A stretch of DNA of 48,804 nucleotides, taken from positions 1-48,804 of the forward strand of contig NZ_WTVK01000041.1 of assembly GCF_012910805.1 (NCBI RefSeq). The letters are read 5' to 3'. Under the pieces are notes generated by a model, which was not told the origin of the DNA, searched no databases, and saw only the letters and a program-made list of their open reading frames with translations. Position numbers and translations under genes: made by a program. Positions 14,659 to 24,116 of the stretch are shown piece by piece; the first letter of the stretch is position 1, and each line of letters starts with the position of its first letter. Origin of the DNA: Aromatoleum evansii. GTDB lineage: Bacteria; Pseudomonadota; Gammaproteobacteria; Burkholderiales; Rhodocyclaceae.

Positions 14659-16113
14659 TCAATTGGCCTTGTAGACTGCGGCGGCCTGGAATTCGACTTC
14701 CATTTCTTCGCGGGATTCCAACATGTCGTCCAGCGGCGCGACTTCGCGCTGGTGGCGGGTCAGGTGGAACACGACGTAGCCGGCAGCCATCAGGCCGAAG
14801 AACAGCGCGGCGATGAGCGGGTTGTAGTAGATCATCGTGACCAGACACACGACGGCCGCCAGCAGCGCGAAGCCCGGGAACCACGGATACAGCGGGGCCG
14901 AGAAGGGACGCGGCATGCCCGGCTCCGAGCGGCGCAGCTTGAAGAGCGCCGCCATGCTGATGATGTACATCACGATCGCGCCGAACACGGACATCGTGAC
15001 GACGTTCGCGGTGAGCGTCTGGCCGCCGAACTTGATCAGCTCGTCGCTATAGATCGCTGCGATGCCGACCGCGCCGCCCGCGAGGATCGCGCGGTGGGGG
15101 GTCTTGAAGCGCGGATGCACCTTGGCGAAGAAGGCCGGCAGGTAGTTGGCGCGCGCCTGGGCGAAGATCTGTCGCGAATAGCCGAGGATGATGCCATGGA
15201 AGGACGCGATCAGCCCGAAGAGCCCCAGCCAGACCAGCATGTGCGTCCAGCCGCTGTTTTCGCCGACGATCGATTTCATGGCCTGAGGCAGCGGATCGTT
15301 GATGTTCGACAGCTTGGTCCAGTCGCCCGAACCTCCGGCGAAGGTCATCACGCCGATGGCCAGCACGAGCAGCGTGAGGATCCCCGTGACGTAGGCGATG
15401 GGAATCGAGCGCTTCGGATCCTTGGCTTCCTCGGCCGCCATCGCGACGCCTTCGATCGCGAGGAAGAACCAGATCGCGAACGGCACCGCGGCGAACATGC
15501 CGGGAATTGCGGCCAGGCTGAATTCGTCCTGGCCGGCCCAGCCGCCCTTGGTGAAATTGGCGAGCGAGAATCCGGGCGACACGACGCCCATGAACACGAG
15601 CAATTCGAAGATCGCGATCACCGTCACGCACAATTCAAAGGTCGCAGCGATCTCGACGCCGATGATGTTGAGCGCCATGAAGATGATGTACGCGCCGACC
15701 GCTGCATCCTTGGGATTCAACTCCGGGAATTGCACGTTCAGGTAGGCGCCGATTGCGAGTGCGATCGCGGGCGGTGCGAATACGAATTCGACGAGCGTTG
15801 CGAAACCGGCGAGATAACCGCCCGCCGGGCCGAAAGCGTGACGACCATAGGCGAACGGGCCGCCCGCATGCGGAATTGCGCTCGTGAGTTCGGTGAAACT
15901 GAAGATGAAGGTCGTGTACATCGCCGCGATGAAAATCGAGGTGATGACGAATCCCAATGTGCCGGCCGAAGCCCAGCCGTAACTCCAGCCGAAATATTCC
16001 CCGGAAATAACCAGTCCGACCGCAATGCCCCACAGTTGCCAGGTATTCAGGGTCTGCTTCAATTCGTGGTGGCTGACCTTTCCCATGTGCAGGCCATGTC
16101 TTTCTTGTGTCAT
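14659..16113 (-). CDS. eat: Ethanolamine permease (APC family)
   Basis: This 484-residue transporter has about 12 membrane helices of the amino acid/polyamine/organocation type. The signature elements are the NTWQLWGIAVGLVISGEYFGW start, the AIPHAGGPFAYGRHAFGP segment and IEGVAMAAEEAKDPKRSIP after helix 6. These match the ethanolamine permease subgroup. It lies between eutB and a porin gene on the same strand. It imports ethanolamine across the inner membrane, inferred from family and context. Confidence 0.92.
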   Translation of the reverse strand: MTQERHGLHMGKVSHHELKQTLNTWQLWGIAVGLVISGEYFGWSYGWASAGTLGFVITSIFIAAMYTTFIFSFTELTSAIPHAGGPFAYGRHAFGPAGGYLAGFATLVEFVFAPPAIALAIGAYLNVQFPELNPKDAAVGAYIIFMALNIIGVEIAATFELCVTVIAIFELLVFMGVVSPGFSLANFTKGGWAGQDEFSLAAIPGMFAAVPFAIWFFLAIEGVAMAAEEAKDPKRSIPIAYVTGILTLLVLAIGVMTFAGGSGDWTKLSNINDPLPQAMKSIVGENSGWTHMLVWLGLFGLIASFHGIILGYSRQIFAQARANYLPAFFAKVHPRFKTPHRAILAGGAVGIAAIYSDELIKFGGQTLTANVVTMSVFGAIVMYIISMAALFKLRRSEPGMPRPFSAPLYPWFPGFALLAAVVCLVTMIYYNPLIAALFFGLMAAGYVVFHLTRHQREVAPLDDMLESREEMEVEFQAAAVYKAN

Positions 16114-16140
16114 TTTGTGTGCTCCTCCATCAATATTTTT

Positions 16141-17016
16141 TTAGAATTGCCGCGACACCGACACGAGCAATCGTGGCCGCGCCGCATCGACGGTGTCTCC
16201 GTTGCCGGTCAGGGATGCGTAGTTTTCGAACGCCTTGGGCTCGGTCGTGCGCGAGTAGGCGATTCCGACGCTCCAGTTCGAAGGCAGGGATTTCGTGACG
16301 CCGATGCGGTAGTAACTCCAGTCGAGCCCTTTGCCATGGGCAATCCACTGGTGTCCGATTTGGCCGTTCGCGGCCCAGCCGTCGCCGATATCCTGATTCA
16401 CGGTCAACTCGACGTACTGCGAGCCCCGCGTGGAGCCGGTGACGCCTGCCGACGGGGCCGTGGCGGAGAAGACGCCGGGGCCGGAGTTGTTTTCGTTCCA
16501 GCCGTAGAACTTGCTCAACGTCCGGCCGTACTTGAGGGACACTGATTTATAGGTCGCACCGACGTAGGCCTCCAGCGTGTTCGGGCTGGAACCCGTGAAG
16601 GTGTTGCCATCCAACGCGTCCGCGTAATCGCCGCCGGGGTAGTAGACGTAGATCAGGCCGAGATCGAGACCGAGACCTTCGACACCGGGCAGCGGCGTCC
16701 GAAAACCCCCGTAGACGTCGAGTTCCAGATTCGCACCGGGAATCCACCGTTCGGTCACGTTCGACCCCCAGGCGCCCAGGTACGCACCGGACTCGTGCTG
16801 CATTTCGACGCCGACCTGCAGCGCGGGTTTGCCGAAGGTCTGCGTCAGGCCGCGCCAGATATAGTCGTTGGCTAGGGTTGCCGAACCGGAAACGGTGATT
16901 CCGGATGGGCTCTCGTTCGCGTCGGCTGCCACGGCCGCGGAAAACTGAAATGCAAGGCCAATCAACATCAACGCCCGAATGCCTTTGGTGCGAGGCAATG
17001 TGTTCTTGATTTCCAT
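16141..17016 (-). CDS. TorF-like outer-membrane porin of the ethanolamine operon
   Basis: This 291-residue protein has a signal peptide (about residues 1-31, ending SAAVAA) and alternating amphipathic beta-strands. It carries the ITVSGSATLANDYIWRGLTQ start and ends VSRQF with the terminal Phe of outer-membrane barrels. This pattern fits the TIGR02001/TorF family of putative porins. It is the first gene of the minus-strand unit, 27 bases before the permease, so it probably passes ethanolamine or a related amine through the outer membrane; that role is inferred. Confidence 0.85.
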   Translation of the reverse strand: MEIKNTLPRTKGIRALMLIGLAFQFSAAVAADANESPSGITVSGSATLANDYIWRGLTQTFGKPALQVGVEMQHESGAYLGAWGSNVTERWIPGANLELDVYGGFRTPLPGVEGLGLDLGLIYVYYPGGDYADALDGNTFTGSSPNTLEAYVGATYKSVSLKYGRTLSKFYGWNENNSGPGVFSATAPSAGVTGSTRGSQYVELTVNQDIGDGWAANGQIGHQWIAHGKGLDWSYYRIGVTKSLPSNWSVGIAYSRTTEPKAFENYASLTGNGDTVDAARPRLLVSVSRQF

Positions 17017-17384
17017 GGATTTCCTTACGGTGCTTACCTGCGCCAGGACATCTGCCGCAGCGTAAGGCGTAAGTTAAGAATCCGGCTTTCTTCGCGCTAT
17101 CCGATATCGGCATTTTTCAAGTTGGCTCGGGAAGCGCGCTGCGCCTATCACTTCGGCGACAGGACTGGGGTAGGGCCGGGGATGGATCGGAACCGGCGCT
17201 CCGCGACTATCCGAATTCGGCAGATTTAGCGGAAAGGCGTTGCATCGAAGACAATCTTCCGGGGCTTGCAATATCGCCGTCGCTTTACGCTATTCTTCAC
17301 AAATGCCGTCACGCTGCGCGCGGCACCCGACGGTTCGTCGCATTGCAATATCGGCCGCCCTGACCGGGACTCAACGGGGTAGAG
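17017..17384. promoter_or_regulatory. Divergent control region between porin/eut operon and eutR
   Basis: Two direct repeats of CTATCCGAWWTCGGCA carry palindromic cores: CCGATATCGG at 17101-17110 and CCGAATTCGG at 17211-17220, with centres 110 bp apart. A second pair, TTGCAATATCGCCG (17266-17279) and TTGCAATATCGGCCG (17343-17357), lies just before the regulator start. All but the 17211 copy contain ATATCG. They are candidate sites for the EutR-like regulator or a second factor. No clear sigma-70 or sigma-54 promoter could be fixed. Confidence 0.55.
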
Positions 17385-18326
17385 ATGCTTCTTTCCATCG
17401 CCAGCCAAGACGTCGACGAGCAGGCTGCCCGACTCCGCGGGTGGCACCAGACTTACGCCCAGATGTCGCCCGGACGCTTTGCCGGCACCTATACCGAAGT
17501 CCGATTCGACGATGTCCATCTCTTCGTCGAGTACACGAGTAAAGGTCTCTTTCAGAGTGGGGAACTGAGCGAGGCGGTCGTTGCCCTCGGCGTGCCGCTG
17601 CAGCTTTGCGGCTCGGGAGTTTTTTGCGGCGCAATAACCAACGACACGACCGTGCACCACTTTTCGGGGGACGGCGGGTTCGAGTTCTATTCGCCGGCCG
17701 ACCTGGTGATGGGCGGCGTCGTCCTCTCCCGGGACCGCGTACTTTCCGCGCTCTCCGACGACGAAGCGGCTTCGGTCGAAACGTCGCTCGACCATCCGCA
17801 CCTCAGCGTCGTTCAGGCCGGCAAGATCGCCGTCATGCGCGAATTCCTGCGCGGCTTCTTCGAAATGCTGGAGAACGCCCCGCGCCTCATGGACAACGCC
17901 CCGCTGCAGCGTTCGCTGCGGGACTCGGTCATTTCCAACGTCACCGAGCTACTGGTCGACGATGCTCATCCAGAAGGCGAACTGATTTCCCTGTCGAAAC
18001 GCTGGCAAATCGTCGCCCGCGCCCGCGACTTCATCCTCAGCCGACCGGAATCCCCGACCTCCATCCTCGACGTGTGCAAGGCCATCGGCGTCAGCCGGCG
18101 CACGCTGCAATACTGCTTCCAGGACGTATTGAACCTGAATCCGATCGCCTTCCTCCGGATGGTCCGGCTCAACGGCGTTCGCGGCATGCTTCGCACCTGC
18201 GCGTCCGTCTCCGAAGCCGCCACCTATTGGGGTTTCTGGCATTTCGGGCGTTTTTCGCAGGACTACAGGCAGTTGTTCGGGGAGCTGCCGTCGGAAACTT
18301 ATCGCCGATTTAACGGGAAGGGCTAA
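17385..18326 (+). CDS. eutR: EutR-like AraC family regulator
   Basis: This 313-residue protein aligns over its length to enteric EutR. The N-terminal segment WHQTYAQMSPGRFAGTYTEV matches the EutR WQQIYDQLHPGKFHG region, and the C-terminal AraC double helix-turn-helix (about 215-305) contains SRRTLQYCFQDVLNLNP and YWGFWHFGRFSQDYRQLF. EutR activates eut genes when ethanolamine and cobalamin are present. It is divergent from the ethanolamine operon, across a 368-bp region with repeats. The ATG at 17385 follows GGGGTAGAG. It is the only eut regulator in the window. Confidence 0.9.
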   Translation: MLLSIASQDVDEQAARLRGWHQTYAQMSPGRFAGTYTEVRFDDVHLFVEYTSKGLFQSGELSEAVVALGVPLQLCGSGVFCGAITNDTTVHHFSGDGGFEFYSPADLVMGGVVLSRDRVLSALSDDEAASVETSLDHPHLSVVQAGKIAVMREFLRGFFEMLENAPRLMDNAPLQRSLRDSVISNVTELLVDDAHPEGELISLSKRWQIVARARDFILSRPESPTSILDVCKAIGVSRRTLQYCFQDVLNLNPIAFLRMVRLNGVRGMLRTCASVSEAATYWGFWHFGRFSQDYRQLFGELPSETYRRFNGKG

Positions 18327-18386
18327 TTTCCCGGTCGGCGGATGGCCGTCGCTGCGCACACGGCGTTTTTCCGGAGCGGATGACGA

Positions 18387-18422
18387 CGGGCCCGCGCACG
18401 GACGTTCCGTGGTGCGGGCCCG
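18387..18422 (+). terminator. Hairpin downstream of eutR
   Basis: The arms CGGGCCCGC and GCGGGCCCG, plus inner CACGGA/TCCGTG, form a strong stem-loop 60 bases after the eutR stop. There is no clear U tract, so it may be a weak or factor-assisted terminator, or a mRNA-stabilising stem. Confidence 0.5.
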
Positions 18423-18656
18423 ATCAGGGCGCGGCCTGGCACGTAGGTAGGGCTGCCGCAGCTATGCAAACAGCATTAACGAGAGAACAAACGCATTGAT
18501 GATCATGCACTTGCGCACCCATTGCGGGGGACGTTTTCTCCGAGCGAAGGATGAACGTCGTTGCGCACGTGTCCGCTTCCTGGAGCGCGGGGTCTTGCCG
18601 AACCGGACGACACCGCGCCCTCCCCGCGATGGGGGGGGGCGAGAAGGGGCTCGATG

Positions 18657-18672
18657 TGGGTTAATTGACCCA
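18657..18672. promoter_or_regulatory. Imperfect palindrome upstream of the aminobenzoate operon
   Basis: TGGGTTAATTGACCCA has 5-bp arms TGGGT/ACCCA around an AT-rich centre. It lies 56 bases upstream of the candidate -35 element, a position suited to an activator site. The factor is unknown. Confidence 0.35.
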
Positions 18673-18727
18673 CCGCAGCACCTGTCGAACGCGCGGCTCA
18701 CGCAGCGCCTGGTCCCCAAGGCCCGCG

Positions 18728-18756
18728 TTGGACTATATAGTTTAAGTATGAAATAT
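18728..18756 (+). promoter_or_regulatory. Candidate sigma-70 promoter of the aminobenzoate operon
   Basis: TTGGAC (18728-18733) and AAATAT (18751-18756) are spaced by 17 bases in the only A+T-rich patch before the operon. The -35 matches 4 of 6 consensus bases; the -10 is poor. The downstream palindrome at 18755-18771 overlaps its end, as a repressor site would. Confidence 0.4.
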
Positions 18757-18771
18757 TCGTGTATGAAGAAT
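18755..18771. promoter_or_regulatory. Candidate MarR-type operator before the aminobenzoate operon
   Basis: ATTCGTGTATGAAGAAT begins with ATTC and ends with GAAT. A related 17-base sequence (12 matching positions) lies before the MarR gene at 24542-24558. A shared operator for the MarR regulator of this cluster is inferred. Confidence 0.4.
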
Positions 18772-18820
18772 AGTGAAGCCCTGGGACGGTGCCGGGGCGT
18801 CCGGACGGAGGAGGCTTGAG

Positions 18821-21142
18821 ATGCGCATCGTTTGTATCGGTGGGGGGCCCGCGGGGCTGTATTTCGCGATCCTGATGAAGAAGCTGAACCCGGTGCACGA
18901 GATCCGCGTGGTCGAACGCAACCGCGCGTACGACACGTTCGGCTGGGGCGTCGTGTTCTCGGATGCGACGATGGACAACATGCGCGAATGGGACCCGGAG
19001 ACCGCCGACGCGATCCAGGTCGCGTTCAATCACTGGGACGACATCGAGCTCAATTTCAAGGGGCGCACGATCCGCAGCGGGGGTCACGGTTTCGTCGGCA
19101 TCGGCCGCAAGAAGATGCTGAACATCCTGCAGGAGCGCTGCGAGGCATTGGGCGTCGAGCTCGAGTTCGACCGCGAAGTCGAGTCGGACGCGGAGTTCCC
19201 CGACGCCGACCTGATCATCGCGTCCGACGGCATCAACTCGCGCATCCGCAACAAGTACGCGGAAGTGTTCCGCCCGGACATCGTCACGCGGCCCAACCGC
19301 TACATCTGGCTCGGCACGACGAAGCTCTTCGATGCCTTCACGTTCTATTTCGAGAAAACCGAGCACGGCTGGTTCCAGGCGCACGTCTACAAGTTCGACG
19401 ACACGACGACGACCTTCATCGTCGAATGCCCCGAGCACGTCTGGAAGGCGCACGGGCTGGACTCGGCCGACCAGGAGCAGTCGATCGCGTTCTGCGAAGA
19501 GTTGTTCGGCAAGCACCTCGACGGCCACCGCCTGATGACGAACTCGCGCCACCTGCGCGGCTCGGCGTGGCTCAACTTCCAGCGCGTCAAGTGCGAGCAG
19601 TGGCACCACGACAACGGCAGGAGCCACGTCGTGCTGATGGGCGACGCGGTACATACCGCGCATTTCGCGATCGGCTCGGGCACCAAGCTCGCGCTCGAGG
19701 ACGCGATCGAGCTCACGCGCCTCTTCCGCGACGAGGGCGACACGCGCGAGCACATCCCCACCGTGCTGGAGCGCTATCAGGCGGCGCGCAACATCGACGT
19801 GCTGCGGCTGCAGAACGCGGCGTGGAATGCGATGGAATGGTTCGAGGTCTGCGGCGCGCGCTACTGCGATACGCTCGAGCCCGAGCAGTTCATGTACTCG
19901 ATGCTGACGCGCTCGCAGCGCATCTCGCACGAGAACCTGCGGCTGCGCGACGCCGCATGGCTGGAGGGCTACGAGCGTTGGCTCGCGGCGAAATCCGGCG
20001 TGCCGGTCGCCGACGACGCCGTGCCGCCGCCGATGTTCACGCCCTTCAAGCTGCGGGGCCTGACGCTGGCCAACCGCATCGTGATGTCGCCGATGGCGAT
20101 GTACTCGGCCGAGGACGGCGCGCCGAACGACTTCCACCTGGTGCATTTCGGCTCGCGCGCGCTCGGCGGGGCGGGGCTGCTGTACACGGAGATGACCTGC
20201 GTGTCGCCCGATGCGCGGATCACGCCGGGATGTGCCGGCATGTACAAGCCCGAGCATGTGAACGCGTGGAAGCGCATCGTCGATTTCGTGCATGACAACT
20301 CGGATGCCCGCATCGGCATGCAGCTCGGCCACGCCGGCCGCAAGGGCGCGACGAAGGTCGCGTGGGAAGGCATCGACGAACCGCTGGAGGCGGGCACGTG
20401 GGAGCTGATCTCCGCCTCCGCGCAGCCCTATCTGCCGCACTCGCAGGTGCCGCGCGCGATGACGCGCGACGATATGGAGCGCGTGCGCAACGACTTCGTG
20501 CGCGCCACGCGGATGGCGGCCGAAGCCGGTTTCGACATCCTCGAGCTGCACTGCGCGCACGGCTACCTGCTGTCGAGTTTCCTGTCGCCGCTGACGAACC
20601 GCCGTACCGACGAGTTCGGCGGCGGCGTCGAGAACCGCGCGCGCTTCCCGCTCGAAGTGTTCAAGGCGATGCGTGTGTTGTGGCCGACCAATCGCCCGAT
20701 GTCGGTGCGGTTGTCGTGCCACGACTGGTTCCCCGGCGGCAATACCGGCGACGACGCGGTCGCGATCGCGCGCCTGTTCAAGGAGGCCGGCGCCGACATC
20801 ATCGACTGCTCGTCGGGCCAGGTGTGGAAGGGCGACCAGCCGGTGTATGGCCGCATGTACCAGACGCCGTTCGCGGACCGCATCCGCAACGAGGTCGGGA
20901 TCCCGACGCTCGCGGTCGGCGCGATCTCCGAGGCCGACCACGCGAACAGCATCATCGCGGCGGGCCGCGCGGACCTCGTCGCGCTGGCGCGGCCGCACCT
21001 CGCCGATCCGGCCTGGACGCTGCACGAGGCGGCCAAGATCGGCTTCGGCGGGGTGGCGTGGCCGAGGCAGTACCGCTCCGCGCGCGGCCAGTACGAGACG
21101 AACCTGCAGCGCGCTGCAGCTGCCGCGACATCGGCCAGGTGA
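18821..21142 (+). CDS. abmA: Fused 2-aminobenzoyl-CoA monooxygenase/reductase (ACMR type)
   Basis: This 773-residue enzyme joins an FAD monooxygenase domain (about 1-390; [11 protein letters not shown] at the N terminus, the [15 protein letters not shown] motif near 272) to an old-yellow-enzyme-type FMN reductase (about 400-770; [28 protein letters not shown]). This architecture is that of 2-aminobenzoyl-CoA monooxygenase/reductase from Azoarcus evansii and of salicylyl-CoA 5-hydroxylase relatives. ACMR hydroxylates the CoA-bound ring at C5 and then reduces and dearomatises it. The downstream benzoate-type CoA ligase and RidA-like gene favour 2-aminobenzoate over salicylate. The ATG at 18821 follows GGAGGAGG; an earlier in-frame ATG at 18773 lacks one. 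The symbol rests on similarity in architecture. Confidence 0.88.
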   Translation: MRIVCIGGGPAGLYFAILMKKLNPVHEIRVVERNRAYDTFGWGVVFSDATMDNMREWDPETADAIQVAFNHWDDIELNFKGRTIRSGGHGFVGIGRKKMLNILQERCEALGVELEFDREVESDAEFPDADLIIASDGINSRIRNKYAEVFRPDIVTRPNRYIWLGTTKLFDAFTFYFEKTEHGWFQAHVYKFDDTTTTFIVECPEHVWKAHGLDSADQEQSIAFCEELFGKHLDGHRLMTNSRHLRGSAWLNFQRVKCEQWHHDNGRSHVVLMGDAVHTAHFAIGSGTKLALEDAIELTRLFRDEGDTREHIPTVLERYQAARNIDVLRLQNAAWNAMEWFEVCGARYCDTLEPEQFMYSMLTRSQRISHENLRLRDAAWLEGYERWLAAKSGVPVADDAVPPPMFTPFKLRGLTLANRIVMSPMAMYSAEDGAPNDFHLVHFGSRALGGAGLLYTEMTCVSPDARITPGCAGMYKPEHVNAWKRIVDFVHDNSDARIGMQLGHAGRKGATKVAWEGIDEPLEAGTWELISASAQPYLPHSQVPRAMTRDDMERVRNDFVRATRMAAEAGFDILELHCAHGYLLSSFLSPLTNRRTDEFGGGVENRARFPLEVFKAMRVLWPTNRPMSVRLSCHDWFPGGNTGDDAVAIARLFKEAGADIIDCSSGQVWKGDQPVYGRMYQTPFADRIRNEVGIPTLAVGAISEADHANSIIAAGRADLVALARPHLADPAWTLHEAAKIGFGGVAWPRQYRSARGQYETNLQRAAAAATSAR

Positions 21143-21164
21143 GCCGAACGACGGGAATACGACC

Positions 21165-21974
21165 ATGACAACGACCCTCGGCCGCAACAGAGAAAACGCC
21201 GCGCCGCTCGCCGGCCGGCATGCGCTGGTGACCGGTGCCGGCAGCGGCATCGGCCGGGCCTGCGCGATCGAGCTCGCGCGGCTCGGCGCGACGCTGACGC
21301 TCGTCGGCCGGCGTGCGGCGCTGCTCGAATCGGCCTGCGCCGAGCTGCCGGGCGATGGCCACGGCTTCGCGGCCGCCGATATCACCGATTTCGCCGCGTT
21401 GCGCGCGGCCTTCGACGCCGCCACGGCAGCGCGCGGACCGGTGGCGATCCTCGTCAATAACGCGGGCGCCGCAAAGAGCGCTCCGTTCGGCCGCACCGAG
21501 CCGGAGCTTTGGAACGAGATGCTCGCCGTCAACCTCACTGGGACCTACAACTGCACGCACGCGGTGCTCGCCGGCATGCAGGCGGCGGGGTGGGGGCGCA
21601 TCGTCAATATCGCGAGCACCGCCGGCCTCGCCGGCTACGCCTACGTCGCGGCGTACTGCGCCGCGAAGCACGGTGTCGTCGGCCTGACGCGGGCGCTCGC
21701 GCTGGAAGTCGCGAAGCAGGGGATCACCGTCAATGCGGTGTGCCCCGGCTACACCGACACGCCGCTGATCGAGGGCGCCGTCGACAACATCGTCGCGAAG
21801 ACCGGCCGCAGCACCGACGACGCGAAGGCCGCGCTGGCCGCGCGCAACCCGCAGGGCCGGCTGGTGCAGCCGGAGGACGTCGCTGGGACCGTCGGCTGGC
21901 TGTGCCTGCCGTCGAGCGACGCGATCCACGGCCAGTCGATCGCGGTTGCCGGCGGCGAAGTGATGTGCGGCTGA
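21165..21974 (+). CDS. Short-chain dehydrogenase/reductase (3-hydroxyacyl-CoA dehydrogenase type)
   Basis: This 269-residue enzyme is a classical [11 protein letters not shown] cofactor motif (23-30), NNAG (98-101), and catalytic S151, Y164 and K168 (AYCAAKHG). It is 22 bases behind the monooxygenase/reductase gene. It probably oxidises or reduces the ring or side-chain oxo/hydroxy group of the dearomatised CoA intermediate. The exact step is inferred. The ATG at 21165 begins the conserved N terminus. Confidence 0.88.
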   Translation: MTTTLGRNRENAAPLAGRHALVTGAGSGIGRACAIELARLGATLTLVGRRAALLESACAELPGDGHGFAAADITDFAALRAAFDAATAARGPVAILVNNAGAAKSAPFGRTEPELWNEMLAVNLTGTYNCTHAVLAGMQAAGWGRIVNIASTAGLAGYAYVAAYCAAKHGVVGLTRALALEVAKQGITVNAVCPGYTDTPLIEGAVDNIVAKTGRSTDDAKAALAARNPQGRLVQPEDVAGTVGWLCLPSSDAIHGQSIAVAGGEVMCG

Positions 21975-22044
21975 GGCCGCGCCGACAAAGACAAGAACTT
22001 TCCGCGCGTCTCGACCGTCGCGCGGGTCACCCAAGGAGAATGAG

Positions 22045-22890
22045 ATGGCCGAACTGTCGATGCAGGACCACAAGCGCCCGTTCAAGGACTATGCGGCGCG
22101 CAACTTCCGCTGGGAATGTTCCGACGACGGACGGGTCGCCACGATCACGCTGAACCGCCCGGAGAAGAAGAACCCGCTGACCTTCGACTCGTACGCCGAA
22201 CTGCGCGACCTCTTTCGCGACCTCGCTTATGCGAACGACGTGCGCGCGGTCGTGATCCAGGGCGCCGGCGGCAACTTCTGTTCCGGCGGCGACGTGTTCG
22301 AGATCATCGAGCCGCTGACGAAGATGTCGATGCCGGAGCTGCTCGCCTTTACGCGCATGACCGGCGATCTCGTCAAGGCGATGCGCCGCGCGCCGCAGCC
22401 CATCATCGCCGCGATCGACGGCATCTGCGCCGGCGCCGGCGCGATGGTCGCGCTCGCGTCGGACTTCCGTTTGGGCACCGCGGAGGCGAAGACCGCCTAC
22501 CTGTTCACGCGCGTCGGGCTCGCCGGCGCGGACATGGGCGCCTGCGGCCTGCTGCCGCGCGTGGTCGGGCAGGGCAAGGCGACCGACCTCCTGATGACCG
22601 GCCGCGCGATGGGCGCCGACGAGGCGCTCGCCTGCGGCTTCTTCAGCGCGGTGCATGCGCCGGCCGAATTGCTCGGCAAGGCGCAGGCGCTCGCGCAAAC
22701 CCTCGCCGACGGACCGTGGTTCGCGCACACGATGACGAAGACGATGCTCAACCAGGAGTGGGCGATGGGCATCGAGGAAATGATCGAGTCCGAGGCCCAG
22801 GCCCAGGCGATCTGCATGGTGACCGGCGACTTTACGCGTGCCTTCGAGGCGTTCGCGGCGAAGCAGAAGCCGAAGTTCGAAGGCTGCTGA
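22045..22890 (+). CDS. Crotonase-family protein with non-canonical active site
   Basis: This 281-residue protein has the crotonase fold: RPEKKNPL, the oxyanion-hole FCSGGDVF (78-85) and GICAGAGA (127-134). The two catalytic glutamates of enoyl-CoA hydratase are missing: the family GGGxELA reads GAGAMVA (Met134), and the PEV/I-LG Glu position is Arg156. A nearby GADMGA (161-166) offers Asp163. This resembles crotonases that hydrolyse or cleave rings instead of hydrating double bonds, so ring opening in the aminobenzoate pathway is a plausible role. AAGGAG precedes the ATG at 22045. It is in the middle of the operon, 11 bases before the acyl-CoA dehydrogenase gene. Confidence 0.85.
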   Translation: MAELSMQDHKRPFKDYAARNFRWECSDDGRVATITLNRPEKKNPLTFDSYAELRDLFRDLAYANDVRAVVIQGAGGNFCSGGDVFEIIEPLTKMSMPELLAFTRMTGDLVKAMRRAPQPIIAAIDGICAGAGAMVALASDFRLGTAEAKTAYLFTRVGLAGADMGACGLLPRVVGQGKATDLLMTGRAMGADEALACGFFSAVHAPAELLGKAQALAQTLADGPWFAHTMTKTMLNQEWAMGIEEMIESEAQAQAICMVTGDFTRAFEAFAAKQKPKFEGC

Positions 22891-22901
22891 GGCCCCACGC
22901 C

Positions 22902-24116
22902 ATGGACCGCAGCTCACTCGACCTGCCGTTCTTCGGGCCGGAGCACCGCGCGCTGTCGGACGCGATTTTCGATTGGGCGGCCGCGATGCCGCCGATCGAC
23001 CATCACGACACCGACGCCGCCTGCCGCCGGCTCGTCGCCGCGCTCGGCCGCTCAGGCTTCCTGCGCTACTGCGTGCCGGCGGCGTTCGGCGGCGCGCTGC
23101 CGGAACTCGACTCCCGCGCGCTGTGCATCGCGCGCGAGACGCTCGCGTACCACGACGGGCTCGCCGACTTCGCGTTCGCGATGCAGGGGCTAGGCTCGGG
23201 CGCGATCACGCTCGCGGGCTCGCCGGAGCTCCAGCGCCGCGTGCTGCCGAAGGTCGCGTCCGGCGAATGGATCGCCGCGTTCGCGCTGACCGAGCCGGAA
23301 GCCGGTTCCGACGTCGCCGCGATGGCGACGAGCGCGCGGCTCGACGGCGACCACTACGTGCTCGACGGCGAGAAGACGTGGATCTCCAACGGCGGCATCG
23401 CCGACGTGTATTGCGTGTTCGCGCGCACCGGCGACGCACCGGGCACGCGCGGGCTGTCGGCCTTCGTCGTGCATCCGGACATGCCGGGCTTCGAGATCGC
23501 CGAACGCCTCGACGTCATCGCGCCGCACCCGCTCGCGCGGCTGCGTTTCAACGGTCTGCGCGTGCCGGTCGAGAACCGCCTCGGCGCCTCGGGCGAAGGC
23601 TTCAAGATCGCGATGCGCACGCTCGACATCTTCCGCGCGTCGGTCGCCGCAGCGGCGCTCGGCTTCGCGCGCCGCGCCCTCGACGAGGCGCTCGCGCACG
23701 CGAGGGGCCGCGCAATGTTCGGCCACACGCTCGCCGACTTCCAGCTCACGCAGGCGAAGCTCGGCGAGATGGCGACGGACGTCGATGCCGCGGCCTTGCT
23801 GACCGCACGCGCCGCGTGGCAGCGCGACGTCGCGAAGAAGCCGACGACGCGCGAGGCGGCAATGGCGAAGATGACCGCGACCGAGAACGCGCAGCGCGTG
23901 ATCGACGCCGCGGTGCAGATGCATGGCGGGCAGGGCGTGCGCGTCGGCGTCAAGGTCGAGTCGCTGTACCGCGAGATCCGCGCACTGCGCATCTACGAAG
24001 GCGCGACGGAGGTGCAGAAGCTCATCGTCGCGCGCGAACTGATGAAATCGCCGGCGCGGTCCGCGCCGCCCGGGTCACGCAAAGCATCCCCCGAAGGAGA
24101 CAGGCATGGTTCATAA
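22902..24116 (+). CDS. Acyl-CoA dehydrogenase of the aminobenzoate operon
   Basis: This 404-residue flavoprotein has the acyl-CoA dehydrogenase layout: [14 protein letters not shown]/substrate motif in the middle domain, [11 protein letters not shown], and the catalytic YEGATEV near residue 370 with the usual Glu. It introduces a double bond next to the CoA thioester, passing electrons to ETF. Its place between the crotonase and RidA-like genes suggests beta-oxidation of the ring-opened product. The C-terminal tail overlaps the next gene by 11 bases. Confidence 0.88.
   Translation: MDRSSLDLPFFGPEHRALSDAIFDWAAAMPPIDHHDTDAACRRLVAALGRSGFLRYCVPAAFGGALPELDSRALCIARETLAYHDGLADFAFAMQGLGSGAITLAGSPELQRRVLPKVASGEWIAAFALTEPEAGSDVAAMATSARLDGDHYVLDGEKTWISNGGIADVYCVFARTGDAPGTRGLSAFVVHPDMPGFEIAERLDVIAPHPLARLRFNGLRVPVENRLGASGEGFKIAMRTLDIFRASVAAAALGFARRALDEALAHARGRAMFGHTLADFQLTQAKLGEMATDVDAAALLTARAAWQRDVAKKPTTREAAMAKMTATENAQRVIDAAVQMHGGQGVRVGVKVESLYREIRALRIYEGATEVQKLIVARELMKSPARSAPPGSRKASPEGDRHGS

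Larger units (their letters stand above)
18327..18820. other. Intergenic region between eutR and the aminobenzoate operon
   Basis: No gene is supported in this 494-base region. It holds a strong hairpin after eutR (18387-18422), a run of nine or ten G residues near 18631, and an imperfect palindrome TGGGTTAATTGACCCA (18657-18672). An A+T-rich promoter and operator segment (18728-18771) lies before the first aminobenzoate gene. Some short frames cross it, but none has a ribosome binding site or family match. Confidence 0.6.

Noticed and set aside
17029-17045. Possible sigma-54 promoter (TGGC...GC) on the minus strand before the porin gene
   Set aside because: Only nine bases separate GG and GC; the required spacing is ten.
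18821-21142. Salicylyl-CoA 5-hydroxylase as the primary call for the fused flavoenzyme
   Set aside because: The architecture is shared, but the RidA-like gene and benzoate-type ligase in the operon fit an amino-substituted substrate better; it remains an alternative.
18698-21538. Very long open frame antisense to the aminobenzoyl-CoA monooxygenase/reductase gene
   Set aside because: It is an antisense frame kept open by high GC; its translation is Arg/Ala/Val/His-rich low complexity, and the sense strand encodes a clear enzyme. Similar long antisense frames occur throughout 11-48 kb.
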